DNA of 64,000 nt from Hydrogenophaga crocea (GTDB lineage: Bacteria; Pseudomonadota; Gammaproteobacteria; Burkholderiales; Burkholderiaceae_C), in NCBI RefSeq assembly GCF_011388215.1, contig NZ_CP049989.1, positions 4,444,001-4,508,000 on the forward strand. The letters run 5' to 3'. Positions 1 through 8,338 of this stretch are shown here, one piece after another. The position numbers and the translations under genes are program-made. Every line of letters begins with the position of its first letter. Within the stretch, counting starts at the first letter, position 1. The notes below the pieces were generated by a model. The model did not search any database, was not told the origin of the DNA, and saw only the letters and a program-made list of their open reading frames with translations.

Positions 1-1209
1 CTGTTCAAGCAGCTGCTCATGGTGGCGGGCTTCGACCGCTACTACCAGATCACCAAGTGCTTCCGCGACGAAGACCTGCGCGCCGACCGCCAGCCGGAGT
101 TCACGCAGATCGATATCGAGACCTCGTTCCTGACCGAGCAGGACATCCGCGACATGTTCCAGGGCATGATCAAGACGGTGTTCCAGAACACGCTGGGCGT
201 TGACCTCGGCGAGTTCCCGGTCATGGCCTACAGCGAGGCCATGCACCGCTACGGTTCGGACAAGCCCGACCTGCGCGTGAAGATGGAGTTCACCGAGCTC
301 ACCGACGTCATGGCCGACGTGGACTTCAAGGTCTTCAGCGCGCCCGCGCAGATGAAGAACGGCCGCGTGGTGGCGCTGCGCGTGCCCGGCGGCGCCGAGA
401 TGAGCCGCAGCGAGATCGATGCCTACACCGAGTTCGTCAAGATCTACGGCGCCAAGGGCCTGGCCTGGATCAAGGTCAACGACATCACCAAGGGCCGCGA
501 CGGCCTGCAGAGCCCGATCGTGAAGAACCTGCACGATGCCGCGCTCGACGCGGTGCTGCAGCGCAGCGGCGCGCAGAACGGCGACATCCTGTTCTTCGGC
601 GCCGACAAGGCCAAGGTCGTCAACGACGCCATCGGCAACCTGCGCATCAAGATCGGCCACAGCGAACTGGGCAAGAAGAACGGCCTGTTCGAAGACCGCT
701 GGGCCCCGATGTGGGTGGTCGACTTCCCGATGTTCGAGTACGACGACGAGGCCGACCGCTGGACCGCGGTGCACCACCCCTTCACCGCGCCCAAGGACGG
801 CCACGAGGACCTGATGGTCACCGACCCGGGCCGCTGCATCGCCAAGGGCTACGACATGGTGCTCAACGGCTGGGAGATCGGCGGCGGTTCGGTGCGCATC
901 CACCGCGCCGACGTGCAGGCCAAGGTCTTCGACGCGCTCAAGATCGGTCCGGAAGAGCAGCGCATGAAGTTCGGCTTCCTGCTCGACGCGCTGCAGTACG
1001 GCGCGCCGCCGCACGGCGGCCTGGCCTTCGGCCTCGACCGCATCGTCACGCTCATGACGGGTGCCGAGTCCATCCGCGATGTGATCGCCTTCCCCAAGAC
1101 CCAGCGCGCCCAGTGCCTGCTCACGCAGGCCCCGAGCCCGGTCGACGAGAAGCAGCTGCGCGAGCTGCACATCCGCCTGCGCAACCCCGACGCGGTCAAG
1201 CCGGCCTGA
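1..1209 (+). CDS. aspS: Aspartyl-tRNA synthetase, 3' part (5' end outside window)
   Basis: Class II aminoacyl-tRNA synthetase that charges tRNA with aspartate in the cytoplasm. The reading frame is open from base 1 and starts mid-protein, so the anticodon-binding OB domain is missing. Visible are class II motif 2 ([18 protein letters not shown], soon after the left edge) and motif 3 ([13 protein letters not shown], near the C-terminus), with the bacterial-type GAD insertion region between them. About 402 residues remain of a family that is usually near 590-600. A perfect hairpin followed by T residues lies just downstream, so aspS probably ends its own transcript. Whether it is the discriminating or non-discriminating type cannot be judged without the N-terminus. 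Confidence 0.97.
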   Translation: MFKQLLMVAGFDRYYQITKCFRDEDLRADRQPEFTQIDIETSFLTEQDIRDMFQGMIKTVFQNTLGVDLGEFPVMAYSEAMHRYGSDKPDLRVKMEFTELTDVMADVDFKVFSAPAQMKNGRVVALRVPGGAEMSRSEIDAYTEFVKIYGAKGLAWIKVNDITKGRDGLQSPIVKNLHDAALDAVLQRSGAQNGDILFFGADKAKVVNDAIGNLRIKIGHSELGKKNGLFEDRWAPMWVVDFPMFEYDDEADRWTAVHHPFTAPKDGHEDLMVTDPGRCIAKGYDMVLNGWEIGGGSVRIHRADVQAKVFDALKIGPEEQRMKFGFLLDALQYGAPPHGGLAFGLDRIVTLMTGAESIRDVIAFPKTQRAQCLLTQAPSPVDEKQLRELHIRLRNPDAVKPA

Positions 1210-1232
1210 GGGGCCCTGTAGGACGATGCCTC

Positions 1233-1257
1233 AAAAGGCGCCTTCGGGCGCCTTTTT
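1233..1257 (+). terminator. Rho-independent terminator after aspS
   Basis: A 10-bp perfect stem (aaaaggcgcc / ggcgcctttt) closes on a ttcg tetraloop and runs into T residues. It starts 24 bases after the aspS stop codon. The A-tract/T-tract symmetry suggests that it could also work on the opposite strand, although no minus-strand gene ends here. Confidence 0.9.
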
Positions 1258-1341
1258 GCATGGAACCTGCGTATGCTTGTGTGGTCGCACCGTCGGTCCC
1301 CGTGATCGAATGTTTTCAACCGACTGGAAAAGGAGTCCGCC

Positions 1342-1662
1342 ATGGCCGAAGCCCTCACCGATACCACCACCAGCAAGAAGAAGCTCGTGCGCGACCTGCA
1401 ACGCGTCATCAGCGACGCCGAAGAGCTGTTGCAGGCCACGGCCAGCGAGACCGAAGGCAAGGTGGTCGAGATGCGCGAGCGCATCCGCGAAAACCTCATG
1501 GCCGCCAAGCACAAGCTCGGTGACATCGAAGACACCATCGCCGCCAAGACCAAGGAAGCCGCGCGTGTGACCGACGAATACGTGCACGACCACCCCTGGC
1601 AGGCCATCGGCACCGCGGCGGGCGTGGGCCTGCTCATCGGTCTGCTGATCGGCCGCCGCTGA
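1342..1662 (+). CDS. DUF883 / ElaB-YqjD family membrane-anchored protein
   Basis: Small protein of 106 residues. The first ~75 residues are charged and helical, and a glycine-rich transmembrane segment near the C-terminus ends in RR (GLLIGLLIGRR). This is the layout of the YqjD/ElaB/YgaM family, which in enterobacteria are tail-anchored inner-membrane proteins that associate with ribosomes in stationary phase; that role is family knowledge and is not shown here. A clear Shine-Dalgarno (aaaaggag) sits 7 bases before the ATG. The next two genes match YqjE- and YqjK-type proteins, so this looks like a yqjD-yqjE-yqjK operon. Confidence 0.85.
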   Translation: MAEALTDTTTSKKKLVRDLQRVISDAEELLQATASETEGKVVEMRERIRENLMAAKHKLGDIEDTIAAKTKEAARVTDEYVHDHPWQAIGTAAGVGLLIGLLIGRR

Positions 1663-1670
1663 CCCGGTTC

Positions 1671-2045
1671 ATGGAGCCCTCCGCCCAACGCCTGTCGGCC
1701 TCGCTGCGCGGCCTGGCCGCCACCCTGGTCGAACTCGCGCAGGTTCGCCTCGAGTTGTTCAGCGTCGAGGCCCAGGAAGAGGTGCTGCGCGTGGCCAGCC
1801 TGGTCGCGTACGGCGCGATCGCGCTGGTGTGCATGGCGCTGGGCCTGGGCTTCCTGGCCATCCTGATCACCGTGGCCCTGTGGGACGAGCACCGGCTGCT
1901 GGCGCTGTCGGTGTTCACCGCGGTGTTCCTGCTCGCCGGCCTGGTCGCGATGGCGCAGGCGCGCGAGCGCATCCGGCGTGGCTCGCGCCTGTTCTCGGCC
2001 AGCATCGAAGAGCTGCGCCAGGACCGCGAATCGCTCGAACCATGA
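1671..2045 (+). CDS. Phage holin family (YqjE-like) membrane protein
   Basis: 124 residues with two hydrophobic segments (about residues 44-68 and 78-98) separated by a short polar loop (WDEHR), and charged ends. This matches the 'phage holin family / YqjE' proteins that are commonly encoded next to DUF883 genes. Despite the name there is no phage context here. The start lies 8 bases after the upstream stop, so translation is probably coupled. Its cellular role is not known to me. Confidence 0.75.
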   Translation: MEPSAQRLSASLRGLAATLVELAQVRLELFSVEAQEEVLRVASLVAYGAIALVCMALGLGFLAILITVALWDEHRLLALSVFTAVFLLAGLVAMAQARERIRRGSRLFSASIEELRQDRESLEP

Positions 2046-2058
2046 ACGGGGCGCCCGC

Positions 2059-2361
2059 ATGACCGGCCTGCGTGCCCGCCAGCTCGCGCAGCGCCGCACG
2101 GCCCTGCGCGCGCGTTCGCGCGCGCTGCGGGCGCGCGCCGCGCTGCAGTCGCGTTCGCTCGAACCGGTGCTGACCTGGGCCGACCGCGTGCAGACCGCCT
2201 GGCAGTGGCTGCGCGGCTGGCCGCGCGAGGTGGTGCTGCCGCTGGCGGCGGCCTCGGGCCTGTGGATGGCGCGCAAACCCAGCCGCTTCCTCTCGGTGCC
2301 GCTGCGCCTGCTTTCGGTGTGGCGCCTGTGGCAGCGCCTCACCGCGGGCCGCCGTGCCTGA
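2059..2361 (+). CDS. YqjK-like family protein
   Basis: 100 residues, extremely rich in arginine and alanine at the N-terminus (repeated R-A-R runs), with a weakly hydrophobic stretch in the middle and a basic end. It follows a YqjE-like gene, and its size and composition fit the YqjK family. I chose the ATG at 2059; upstream in-frame codons would overlap the previous gene by nearly 70 bases. The sequence is compositionally biased, so homology is supported mainly by gene order. Its last 8 bases overlap the GTG start of nudB. Confidence 0.65.
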   Translation: MTGLRARQLAQRRTALRARSRALRARAALQSRSLEPVLTWADRVQTAWQWLRGWPREVVLPLAAASGLWMARKPSRFLSVPLRLLSVWRLWQRLTAGRRA

Positions 2362-2830
2362 GCCCGCGCCCGCGCACAAGCTGCCCTGGTCGGTGCTGGT
2401 GGTGATCCACACGCCGGCGCTCGAGGTGCTGCTGATCGAACGCGCCGACGCGCCGGGCTTCTGGCAATCGGTCACCGGCTCGCGCGACCACCCCGACGAG
2501 GCCTTCGAGGCCACCGCCGTGCGCGAGGTGGCCGAGGAGACCGGGCTCGACGCGCGCGCGCCCGGCCATGTGCTCAGCGACTGGGGGCTGGAGAACGTCT
2601 ACGAGATCTACCCGCAGTGGCGCCACCGCTACGCACCGGGCGTGACGCACAACACCGAGCACCTGTTCGGCCTGTGCGTGCCGGCGCCGCGGCCCGTGCG
2701 GCTGAGCCCGCGTGAACACCGCGATCAGTGCTGGCTGCCGTGGCAGCAAGCCATGGAGCGCTGTTTTTCGTCCTCCAATGCCGAGGCCATCGGCTGGTTG
2801 CCGCGGCTCGGCGGCCTTCGAAGGCAGTAG
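2354..2830 (+). CDS. nudB: Dihydroneopterin triphosphate diphosphatase (NUDIX)
   Basis: NUDIX hydrolase expected to remove pyrophosphate from dihydroneopterin triphosphate, the step after GTP cyclohydrolase I in folate synthesis. The Nudix box is clear (E-x7-REVAEETGL, about residues 48-64), preceded by WQSVTGSRD. The spacing between its first G and E is one residue longer than the textbook pattern, which I recall as common in betaproteobacterial NudB. It has 158 residues, close to the family norm. The start is GTG, overlapping the previous stop by 8 bases. Proximity to aspS is typical of Burkholderiales. It could be a broader dNTP or NADH diphosphatase, but NudB is the best fit. Confidence 0.85.
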   Translation: MPEPAPAHKLPWSVLVVIHTPALEVLLIERADAPGFWQSVTGSRDHPDEAFEATAVREVAEETGLDARAPGHVLSDWGLENVYEIYPQWRHRYAPGVTHNTEHLFGLCVPAPRPVRLSPREHRDQCWLPWQQAMERCFSSSNAEAIGWLPRLGGLRRQ

Positions 2831-2934
2831 GGCCGTGCCACCCACCCGGACAGCGGCGCCGTTGTGCCCCTGGGCACACCCTGCCGGGCAGCGCGCGCGC
2901 ACGCTGGCACGTCCTCACCGGATGGAGACCGGCC

Positions 2935-3396
2935 ATGCTCACGATGCCCGAATCCGCCTCGGCCGCCGCGCGCGACGACCCGCACCTGCTCTCACTGCCC
3001 TGGATATCGGCCGGGCGCATGCGCCTGCTGCGCGGCGACGTGCTGCGCTTCCGGCCCGACCCGCTGCGCCTGGGGCTGCAGGTCGCGGTCTTCGAGTGGC
3101 GGCTCGGCGACGGCGCCTGCCGCCGCGTGACGCTGGGCGTGCACCAGCGCCCCGCACAAGACTGGCTGCAGGGCGAAGACGATGCCCTGGTGCTGATCGA
3201 ACCGGCGGGTGCGCCCGGCTGGGCCGCGGCCACGGGCGGTCTGCGCGAGCGCGTGCGGCTCACCGAGGGCGGCGGCTTCGCCTACCACCCGCTGCCCGGC
3301 TTCGTCGGCCGCGAGGCCTTTGCCTACCTGGACCAGGGCCGGGGCGAGTTGCGCCTGACCCACGTCACCATCAGCCTGCAGCCGCCCCTGCACTGA
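2935..3396 (+). CDS. Hypothetical protein, cadherin/Ig-like C-terminal pattern
   Basis: 153 residues with no signal peptide or membrane segment. I do not recognise a family. The ATG at 2935 was chosen because a GGAG Shine-Dalgarno lies 7 bases upstream; the longer open frame upstream has atypical composition. The last ~45 residues run G-x-F-x-Y-x-P-x2-G-F-x-G-x-E-x-F-x-Y and then a beta-rich tail (LRLTHVTISL). This resembles the tandem cadherin/Big-type repeat pattern of extracellular proteins, but only one unit is present and there is no export signal. The resemblance is weak. Confidence 0.6.
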   Translation: MLTMPESASAAARDDPHLLSLPWISAGRMRLLRGDVLRFRPDPLRLGLQVAVFEWRLGDGACRRVTLGVHQRPAQDWLQGEDDALVLIEPAGAPGWAAATGGLRERVRLTEGGGFAYHPLPGFVGREAFAYLDQGRGELRLTHVTISLQPPLH

Positions 3397-3445
3397 CCGC
3401 CCCCCGGCGCCCAAGGGGCGGGCGGTGCGTGCGATCATTCCGCGC

Positions 3446-4180
3446 ATGAGCATCGTGCGCGTGGCCACGTACAACATCCACAAGGGCGTGCAGGGCCTGG
3501 GGCCGGCGCGCCGGCTCGAAATCCACAACCTCGCGCACGCGGTCGAGCAGTTCGACGCCGACATCGTCTGCCTGCAGGAGGTGCGCAGCCACCACCGCAA
3601 GTTCGAACGCTACTTCACGCGCTGGCCCGAACTCGACCAGGCCGGCTACCTGTCCCCGGAGGGCTACGAGTCGGTCTACCGCACCAACGCGGTCACGCGG
3701 CACGGCGAGCACGGCAACGCGCTGCTCTCGCGCTGGCCGGTGATCAGCGTGGGCCATGCCGACGTGTCCGACCACCGCTTCGAGCAGCGCGGCCTGCTGC
3801 ACGCGCAGCTGCTGGTCGAGGGCGTGGGCGTGCACGTGGTGGTGGTGCACCTGGGCCTGATCCACGCGAGCCGCGAACGGCAGGTGCAGCGCCTGGGCCA
3901 GTTCATCGCCCGCGAGGTGCCGCCCGATGCCCCGCTGGTGGTGGCGGGCGATTTCAACGACTGGAGCGCGCAGCTGCTCAAGCCCATGGCCGCGCTGGAC
4001 CTGCACACCTTCGAGGGCATCCGGCTGCCCACCTATCCCTCGCGCCTGCCGCTGCTGCACCTCGACCGCATCTTCGCGCGCGGCCTGCGCCCCGTGTCGG
4101 CGCACGTGCCGCACGGCATGGCCTGGCGGCGCATGTCCGACCACCTGCCCCTGATCGCGGACCTGGAACTCGCGGCGTGA
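3446..4180 (+). CDS. Endonuclease/exonuclease/phosphatase (EEP) family protein, YbhP-like
   Basis: 244 residues forming a complete EEP (DNase I-like) domain. Motifs in order are TYNIHKG near the N-terminus, DIVCLQEVR (metal-binding Glu), GNALLSRWP, VVVVHLGL, VVAGDFNDW (catalytic Asp/Asn) and SDHLPLIADL (catalytic Asp-His) at the end. The ATG at 3446 is preferred over an upstream GTG. Its last bases overlap the GTG start of the cardiolipin synthase gene (GTGA), so the two are translationally coupled. The same pairing occurs as ybhP-clsB in Escherichia coli, so a role in phospholipid headgroup metabolism is plausible but unproven; a nuclease role remains possible. Confidence 0.88.
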   Translation: MSIVRVATYNIHKGVQGLGPARRLEIHNLAHAVEQFDADIVCLQEVRSHHRKFERYFTRWPELDQAGYLSPEGYESVYRTNAVTRHGEHGNALLSRWPVISVGHADVSDHRFEQRGLLHAQLLVEGVGVHVVVVHLGLIHASRERQVQRLGQFIAREVPPDAPLVVAGDFNDWSAQLLKPMAALDLHTFEGIRLPTYPSRLPLLHLDRIFARGLRPVSAHVPHGMAWRRMSDHLPLIADLELAA

Positions 4181-5451
4181 GACACGGGCATTCGAACCTG
4201 CAGGAGGGCCATCAGCTGCTGCTGCTGCGCGGGGGCGACGAGCTGTTTCCGGCCCTGGTCGAGGCCATGGACACGGCGCGCCAGGTGGTGCACCTGGAAA
4301 CCTACATCTTCGAGTTCGCGGGCTCGGCCCTGCAGGTCGCCGAGGCGCTCGAACGCGCGGCCCGCCGGGGCGTCGCGGTGCGCCTGGTGGTCGACGGTGT
4401 GGGCACGCCCGCGGTGCCTGAGGCGTGGGCCCGCCGCTTCGACGCCGTCGGCGTGCAATGGCGCATCTACGCGCCACTGGGTCGCCTGGGTCTGCTGCTG
4501 CCCAGCCGCTGGCGCCGCCTGCACCGCAAGCTCTGCGTGGTCGACGGCACGGTGGGCTTTTGCGGCGGCATCAACCTCATCGACGACCGCGACGACGTGG
4601 CCCTGGGCCGGCTCGACGAGCCCCGCCTCGATTACGCGCTGCGCGTGGCCGGCCCCCTGGTGGCCGACATGGTCGCCACCATGGAGCAGCTCTGGTGGCG
4701 CATGCAGGCCACGCGCGAGGTGCGCCAGCGCGCTTTCGCCGCGGCCTGGAGCGCGCTGCGCGGCTCCAGCCCCGTGGGCGATTTCTCCAAGCTGCTGCGC
4801 AAGCTCGAAGCGCGCGCGCGCGGCCTCGCCGGCGAAGCAGACACGGACGCCGGCAGCTCGCTCATGGGCGTGGACGACGCGCGCGCCGCGCTGCTGCTGC
4901 GCGACAACGTCTCGCACCGCCACGACATCGAGCGCGCCTACCTCAAGGCCATCGGCGACGCGCGCGCGCACATCATCATCGCCAACGCCTACTTCATCCC
5001 GGGCCGCAAGCTGCGCAAAGCCCTGTTCAAGGCGCGCGAGCGCGGCGTGCGTGTGCGGCTGCTGCTGCAGGGGCGCTACGAGAACTTCTTCCAGTACCGC
5101 GCGGCGCGGCCGGTGTTCAAGCGCCTGGTCAACGCGGGCATCGAGGTCTGCGAGTACGCGCCGAGCGCGCTGCACGCCAAGGTCGCGGTGATCGACCAGC
5201 GCTGGGCCACCGTGGGCTCCACCAACCTCGACCCGCTGTCGCTGCTGCTCGCGCGCGAGGCCAACGTGGTCACCATCGACCGCCGCTTCGGCGCGCTGCT
5301 GCACGACTGCCTCGACGACATCGTGTGCCACCGCAGCACGCCGGTGGACGCGGCCGCGCTCAACGCGCGGCGCTGGCACGACCGGCTGCTCGACCGCATG
5401 GCCTTCGGCATCATGCGCACGCTGCTGTTCCTCACCGGGCACCGCTACTGA
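4177..5451 (+). CDS. clsB: Cardiolipin synthase B (phospholipase D family)
   Basis: 424 residues with two phospholipase-D HKD motifs: LHRKLCVVDG in the first half and LHAKVAVIDQRW in the second, each followed by a G-[GS]-x-N box (GGINLIDD, GSTNLDPL). It transfers phosphatidyl groups to make cardiolipin at the inner membrane. There is no N-terminal transmembrane pair, which separates it from ClsA and matches ClsB (E. coli protein about 413 residues). The GTG start overlaps the EEP stop codon by 4 bases. Downstream the exonuclease gene begins within 8 bases, so the whole block may be one transcript. Confidence 0.9.
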   Translation: MRHGHSNLQEGHQLLLLRGGDELFPALVEAMDTARQVVHLETYIFEFAGSALQVAEALERAARRGVAVRLVVDGVGTPAVPEAWARRFDAVGVQWRIYAPLGRLGLLLPSRWRRLHRKLCVVDGTVGFCGGINLIDDRDDVALGRLDEPRLDYALRVAGPLVADMVATMEQLWWRMQATREVRQRAFAAAWSALRGSSPVGDFSKLLRKLEARARGLAGEADTDAGSSLMGVDDARAALLLRDNVSHRHDIERAYLKAIGDARAHIIIANAYFIPGRKLRKALFKARERGVRVRLLLQGRYENFFQYRAARPVFKRLVNAGIEVCEYAPSALHAKVAVIDQRWATVGSTNLDPLSLLLAREANVVTIDRRFGALLHDCLDDIVCHRSTPVDAAALNARRWHDRLLDRMAFGIMRTLLFLTGHRY

Positions 5452-5459
5452 GGCCGGCC

Positions 5460-6461
5460 ATGGACCTGATCGTCCAGCGCCCCGAGGGCCTGTACTGCCC
5501 GCCCGGCGATTTCCACATCGACCCCTGGCGCCGCGTGGACCGCGCGGTGATCACGCACGCGCACGCCGACCACGCGCGGCCCGGCCACGGCCACTACCTC
5601 GCGGCCGCGCCCGGCGAAGGCCTGCTGCGCTCGCGCCTGGGCGAGGGCATCACCCTGCAGACCCTGGCCTACGGCGAGACCTTGGAGCACAACGGCGTGC
5701 GCATCTCGCTGCACCCCGCGGGCCACGTGCTCGGCTCGGCCCAGGTGCGTGTGGAGCACGAAGGCCGCGTGTGGGTGGCCAGCGGCGACTACCGCACCAC
5801 GCCCGCGGGCGCCGTGCCCGACCGCACCTGCGCACCCTTCGAGCCCGTGCGCTGCCACACCTTCATCACCGAATCCACCTTCGGCCTGCCGATTTACCGC
5901 TGGCGGCCCGACGCCGAGCTGTTCGCGGAGATCAACACCTGGTGGGCGCGCAACGCCGAGGCCGGCCGCGCGAGCGTGCTGCAGTGCTACAGCCTGGGCA
6001 AGGCGCAGCGCATCCTGGCCAACGTCGACGCCTCCATCGGCCCCATCGTGTGCCACGGCGCGGTCGAGCCGCTCAACCGCGCGTACCGCGCAGCGGGTGT
6101 GCCGTTGCCCGAGACCCGGCTGGTCACCGAGGTGAGCGACAAGGCCACGTTGCAGCGCGCGCTGGTGCTGTGCCCGGGCAGCGCCGTGGGCACGCCCTGG
6201 ATCCGCCGCTTCGGCGACGTCAGCGACGCCTTCGCCAGCGGCTGGATGCAGATCCGCGGCTGGCGCCGCCGCGGCGGCCAGGACCGCGGCTTCGTGCTCA
6301 GCGACCACGCCGACTGGCCCGGCCTGCTTTCGGCCATCGGCGCCAGCGGGGCCGAGCGCGTGATCGTCACGCACGGCAGCGTGCCGGTGCTGGTGCGTTA
6401 CCTGCAGGAGCAGGGCCTGCAGGCCGAGTCCTTCGAGACCGAGTACGGCGACGAGGCATGA
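5460..6461 (+). CDS. Ligase-associated DNA damage response exonuclease (MBL/beta-CASP)
   Basis: 333 residues. The metallo-beta-lactamase signature THAHADHA lies near residue 35. Further metal-ligand motifs are PAGHVLGSAQV, SGDYRTT and FITESTFGLP, and beta-CASP-type segments end in SDHADWP and VIVTHGS. This is the Artemis/SNM1-like exonuclease found beside ATP-dependent ligases in many Gram-negatives and thought to process damaged DNA ends. The next gene is such a ligase, which supports the assignment. The helicase (Lhr) and PdeM phosphoesterase that complete the four-gene cassette elsewhere are not in this window. Confidence 0.9.
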   Translation: MDLIVQRPEGLYCPPGDFHIDPWRRVDRAVITHAHADHARPGHGHYLAAAPGEGLLRSRLGEGITLQTLAYGETLEHNGVRISLHPAGHVLGSAQVRVEHEGRVWVASGDYRTTPAGAVPDRTCAPFEPVRCHTFITESTFGLPIYRWRPDAELFAEINTWWARNAEAGRASVLQCYSLGKAQRILANVDASIGPIVCHGAVEPLNRAYRAAGVPLPETRLVTEVSDKATLQRALVLCPGSAVGTPWIRRFGDVSDAFASGWMQIRGWRRRGGQDRGFVLSDHADWPGLLSAIGASGAERVIVTHGSVPVLVRYLQEQGLQAESFETEYGDEA

Positions 6462-6467
6462 GCCCCC

Positions 6468-6540
6468 ACGCTCCGCACTTCGTGTCGTCGCTGCCCCCCG
6501 AGGGGGCTGATCCGGCTTGGGGCGGCTCGGCGCCGGATCG
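6468..6540 (+). repeat. Intergenic palindromic (REP-like) element
   Basis: The 82-base gap between the exonuclease and ligase genes holds a dense set of inverted repeats. One is a C-run/G-run palindrome around 6493-6507 (gccccccgagggggc). The other is an 8-bp perfect inverted repeat, gatccggc at 6509-6516 against gccggatc at 6532-6539. From memory, near-identical sequences with cgtgtcgtcgctgcccccc occur in many copies in Comamonadaceae genomes. Only one copy is visible here, so repeat status rests on recall. It may also shape the mRNA between the two genes. Confidence 0.6.
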
Positions 6541-6543
6541 CCC

Positions 6544-8301
6544 ATGAAGCGCTTTGCCGCCCTGTTCGCCGAGCTCGACGCCAGCACCGCCACCAACGAC
6601 AAGGTGGCCGCGCTGGTGCGCTACCTGCGCGAGGCGCCGGCCGAAGACGCGGCCTGGGCCGTGTACTTCCTGGCCGGCGGCAAGCCGCGCCAGCTGATCC
6701 GCACCGCGCAGCTCAAGGCCGTGGCGCTGCAGGCCTCGGGCCTGCCCGAATGGCTGTTCGAGGCCAGCTACCAGGCGGTGGGCGACCTCGCCGAAACCAT
6801 TTCGCTGGTGCTGCCCGCGCCCAGCGCGCCCGCGCCCGACCTGGGCCTGGACGGCTGGATGCAGCAGCGCCTGCTGCCGCTGCGCGGCGCCGACGAGGCC
6901 CGCGTGGCCGAGGCGCTCACGGCCTGGTGGCGCGAGCTCGACGCCATGGGCCGCTTCCTGCTGGTCAAGCTGGTCGGTGGCGGTTTCCGCGTGGGCGTGA
7001 GCAAGCTGCTGGTGCAGCGCGCCATCGCCGAGCACGCGGGGCTGGACGCCAAGCTCGTGGCGGCCCGCATGATGGGCTACACCGACAGCAAGCGCGCGCC
7101 CACGGCCGCCGCCTGGCAGGCCCTGGTGGCGCCGGCCGACGCCGACCGGGCCGAAGCGCGCGAGCCCAGCGAGCCCCACCCCTTCTTCCTCGCGCACCCG
7201 CTCGCGGGCGACCCGGCGCTCGCGCTGGGCGAGGCGCGCGACTGGCTCGCCGAATGGAAGTTCGACGGCATCCGCGGCCAGATCGTCAAGCGCGCAGGCC
7301 GGGTCTGGGTCTGGTCGCGCGGCGAAGAGCTCATGACCGAGCGTTTCCCCGAGCTCGTGCGGCTGGCCGCGGCCTGGCCCGACGGCACGGTGGTCGATGG
7401 CGAGATCCTGGCCTGGGACGCGCAGGGCGAGCCGCTCGCGGGCGCTGACCATGCGGGCCGGCCCGCACCCTTCGCGCTGCTGCAGCAGCGCATCGGCCGC
7501 AAGACCCTGGGCCCCAAGGTGCTCGCGGCCGCGCCCGTGGGTTTCATCGCCTACGACCTGCTCGAAGACCAGGGCCGCGACCTGCGCGCGCTGCCCCAGC
7601 ACACGCGCCGCGCCGCGCTCGAGGCCTTCGCGGCCGGGCGCGTGCCGCCGCTGCCGCTGTCGCCGCTGGTTCAGGCCGGTGACTGGGCCACGCTCGCCGC
7701 GCAGCGCGCGCGATCGCGCGAACTCGGCGTCGAGGGCCTGATGCTCAAGCACCGCGAGAGCGCCTACGGCACGGGCCGCGTCAAACGCGCGGGCGAGGGC
7801 GAGCGGCTGGCCTGGTGGAAGTGGAAGATCGACCCGCTCACCATCGACGGCGTGCTGATCTACGCCCAGGCCGGCCACGGCCGCCGCGCCTCGGTCTACA
7901 CCGACTACACCTTCGCGGTCTGGAACCGCCCGCCGCGCGACGCGGCCGAAGCGCAGGCCGTGGTGCAGGCCATCGCCGAGCGCCGCCCGGCCGACCCCGA
8001 GGGCCTGCAGCTGGTGGCCTTTACCAAGGCCTACTCGGGCCTCACCGACGCCGAATTCCGCGCGGTCGACGCGGTGATCCGCCAGACCACGCTCGAAAAA
8101 TTCGGCCCGGTGCGCAGTGTGCGGCCCACCCTGGTGTTCGAGCTGGCCTTCGAAGGCATCGCGCGCAGCCCGCGCCACAAGAGCGGTGTGGCGCTGCGCT
8201 TCCCGCGCATGCTGCGCCTGCGCGAAGACAAGCCGCTGCACGAGGCCAACACCCTGGCCGACCTCGAGGCCCTGCTCGCGCCGGGCCCGAATGCCCCCTG
8301 A
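6544..8301 (+). CDS. ATP-dependent DNA ligase (ligase-associated damage-response type)
   Basis: 585 residues. The N-terminal ~200 residues form the helical DNA-binding domain. The nucleotidyltransferase motif I is EWKFDGIRGQ with the adenylated lysine at K239. Motif III/IIIa-like FIAYDLLEDQG, motif IV EGLMLKHRES and motif V WWKWKID follow, and a C-terminal OB fold completes the enzyme. It seals nicks using ATP, in addition to the housekeeping NAD+-dependent LigA, which is not in the window. There is no LigD polymerase or phosphoesterase domain. Pairing with the upstream beta-CASP exonuclease suggests an end-processing and ligation function. The ATG at 6544 follows the REP-like gap directly, without an obvious Shine-Dalgarno. 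Confidence 0.93.
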   Translation: MKRFAALFAELDASTATNDKVAALVRYLREAPAEDAAWAVYFLAGGKPRQLIRTAQLKAVALQASGLPEWLFEASYQAVGDLAETISLVLPAPSAPAPDLGLDGWMQQRLLPLRGADEARVAEALTAWWRELDAMGRFLLVKLVGGGFRVGVSKLLVQRAIAEHAGLDAKLVAARMMGYTDSKRAPTAAAWQALVAPADADRAEAREPSEPHPFFLAHPLAGDPALALGEARDWLAEWKFDGIRGQIVKRAGRVWVWSRGEELMTERFPELVRLAAAWPDGTVVDGEILAWDAQGEPLAGADHAGRPAPFALLQQRIGRKTLGPKVLAAAPVGFIAYDLLEDQGRDLRALPQHTRRAALEAFAAGRVPPLPLSPLVQAGDWATLAAQRARSRELGVEGLMLKHRESAYGTGRVKRAGEGERLAWWKWKIDPLTIDGVLIYAQAGHGRRASVYTDYTFAVWNRPPRDAAEAQAVVQAIAERRPADPEGLQLVAFTKAYSGLTDAEFRAVDAVIRQTTLEKFGPVRSVRPTLVFELAFEGIARSPRHKSGVALRFPRMLRLREDKPLHEANTLADLEALLAPGPNAP

Positions 8302-8338
8302 AACCCCGGGCCTGAAGGGGTGGGTGATAGCATCGCCC

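Noticed and set aside
1671..2045. 'Phage holin' label as a sign of a prophage
   Set aside because: The family is chromosomal (YqjE-like) and no phage gene is nearby.
2090..2150. cg-rich inverted and direct repeats
   Set aside because: Explained by Arg/Ala codons at the start of the yqjK-like gene.
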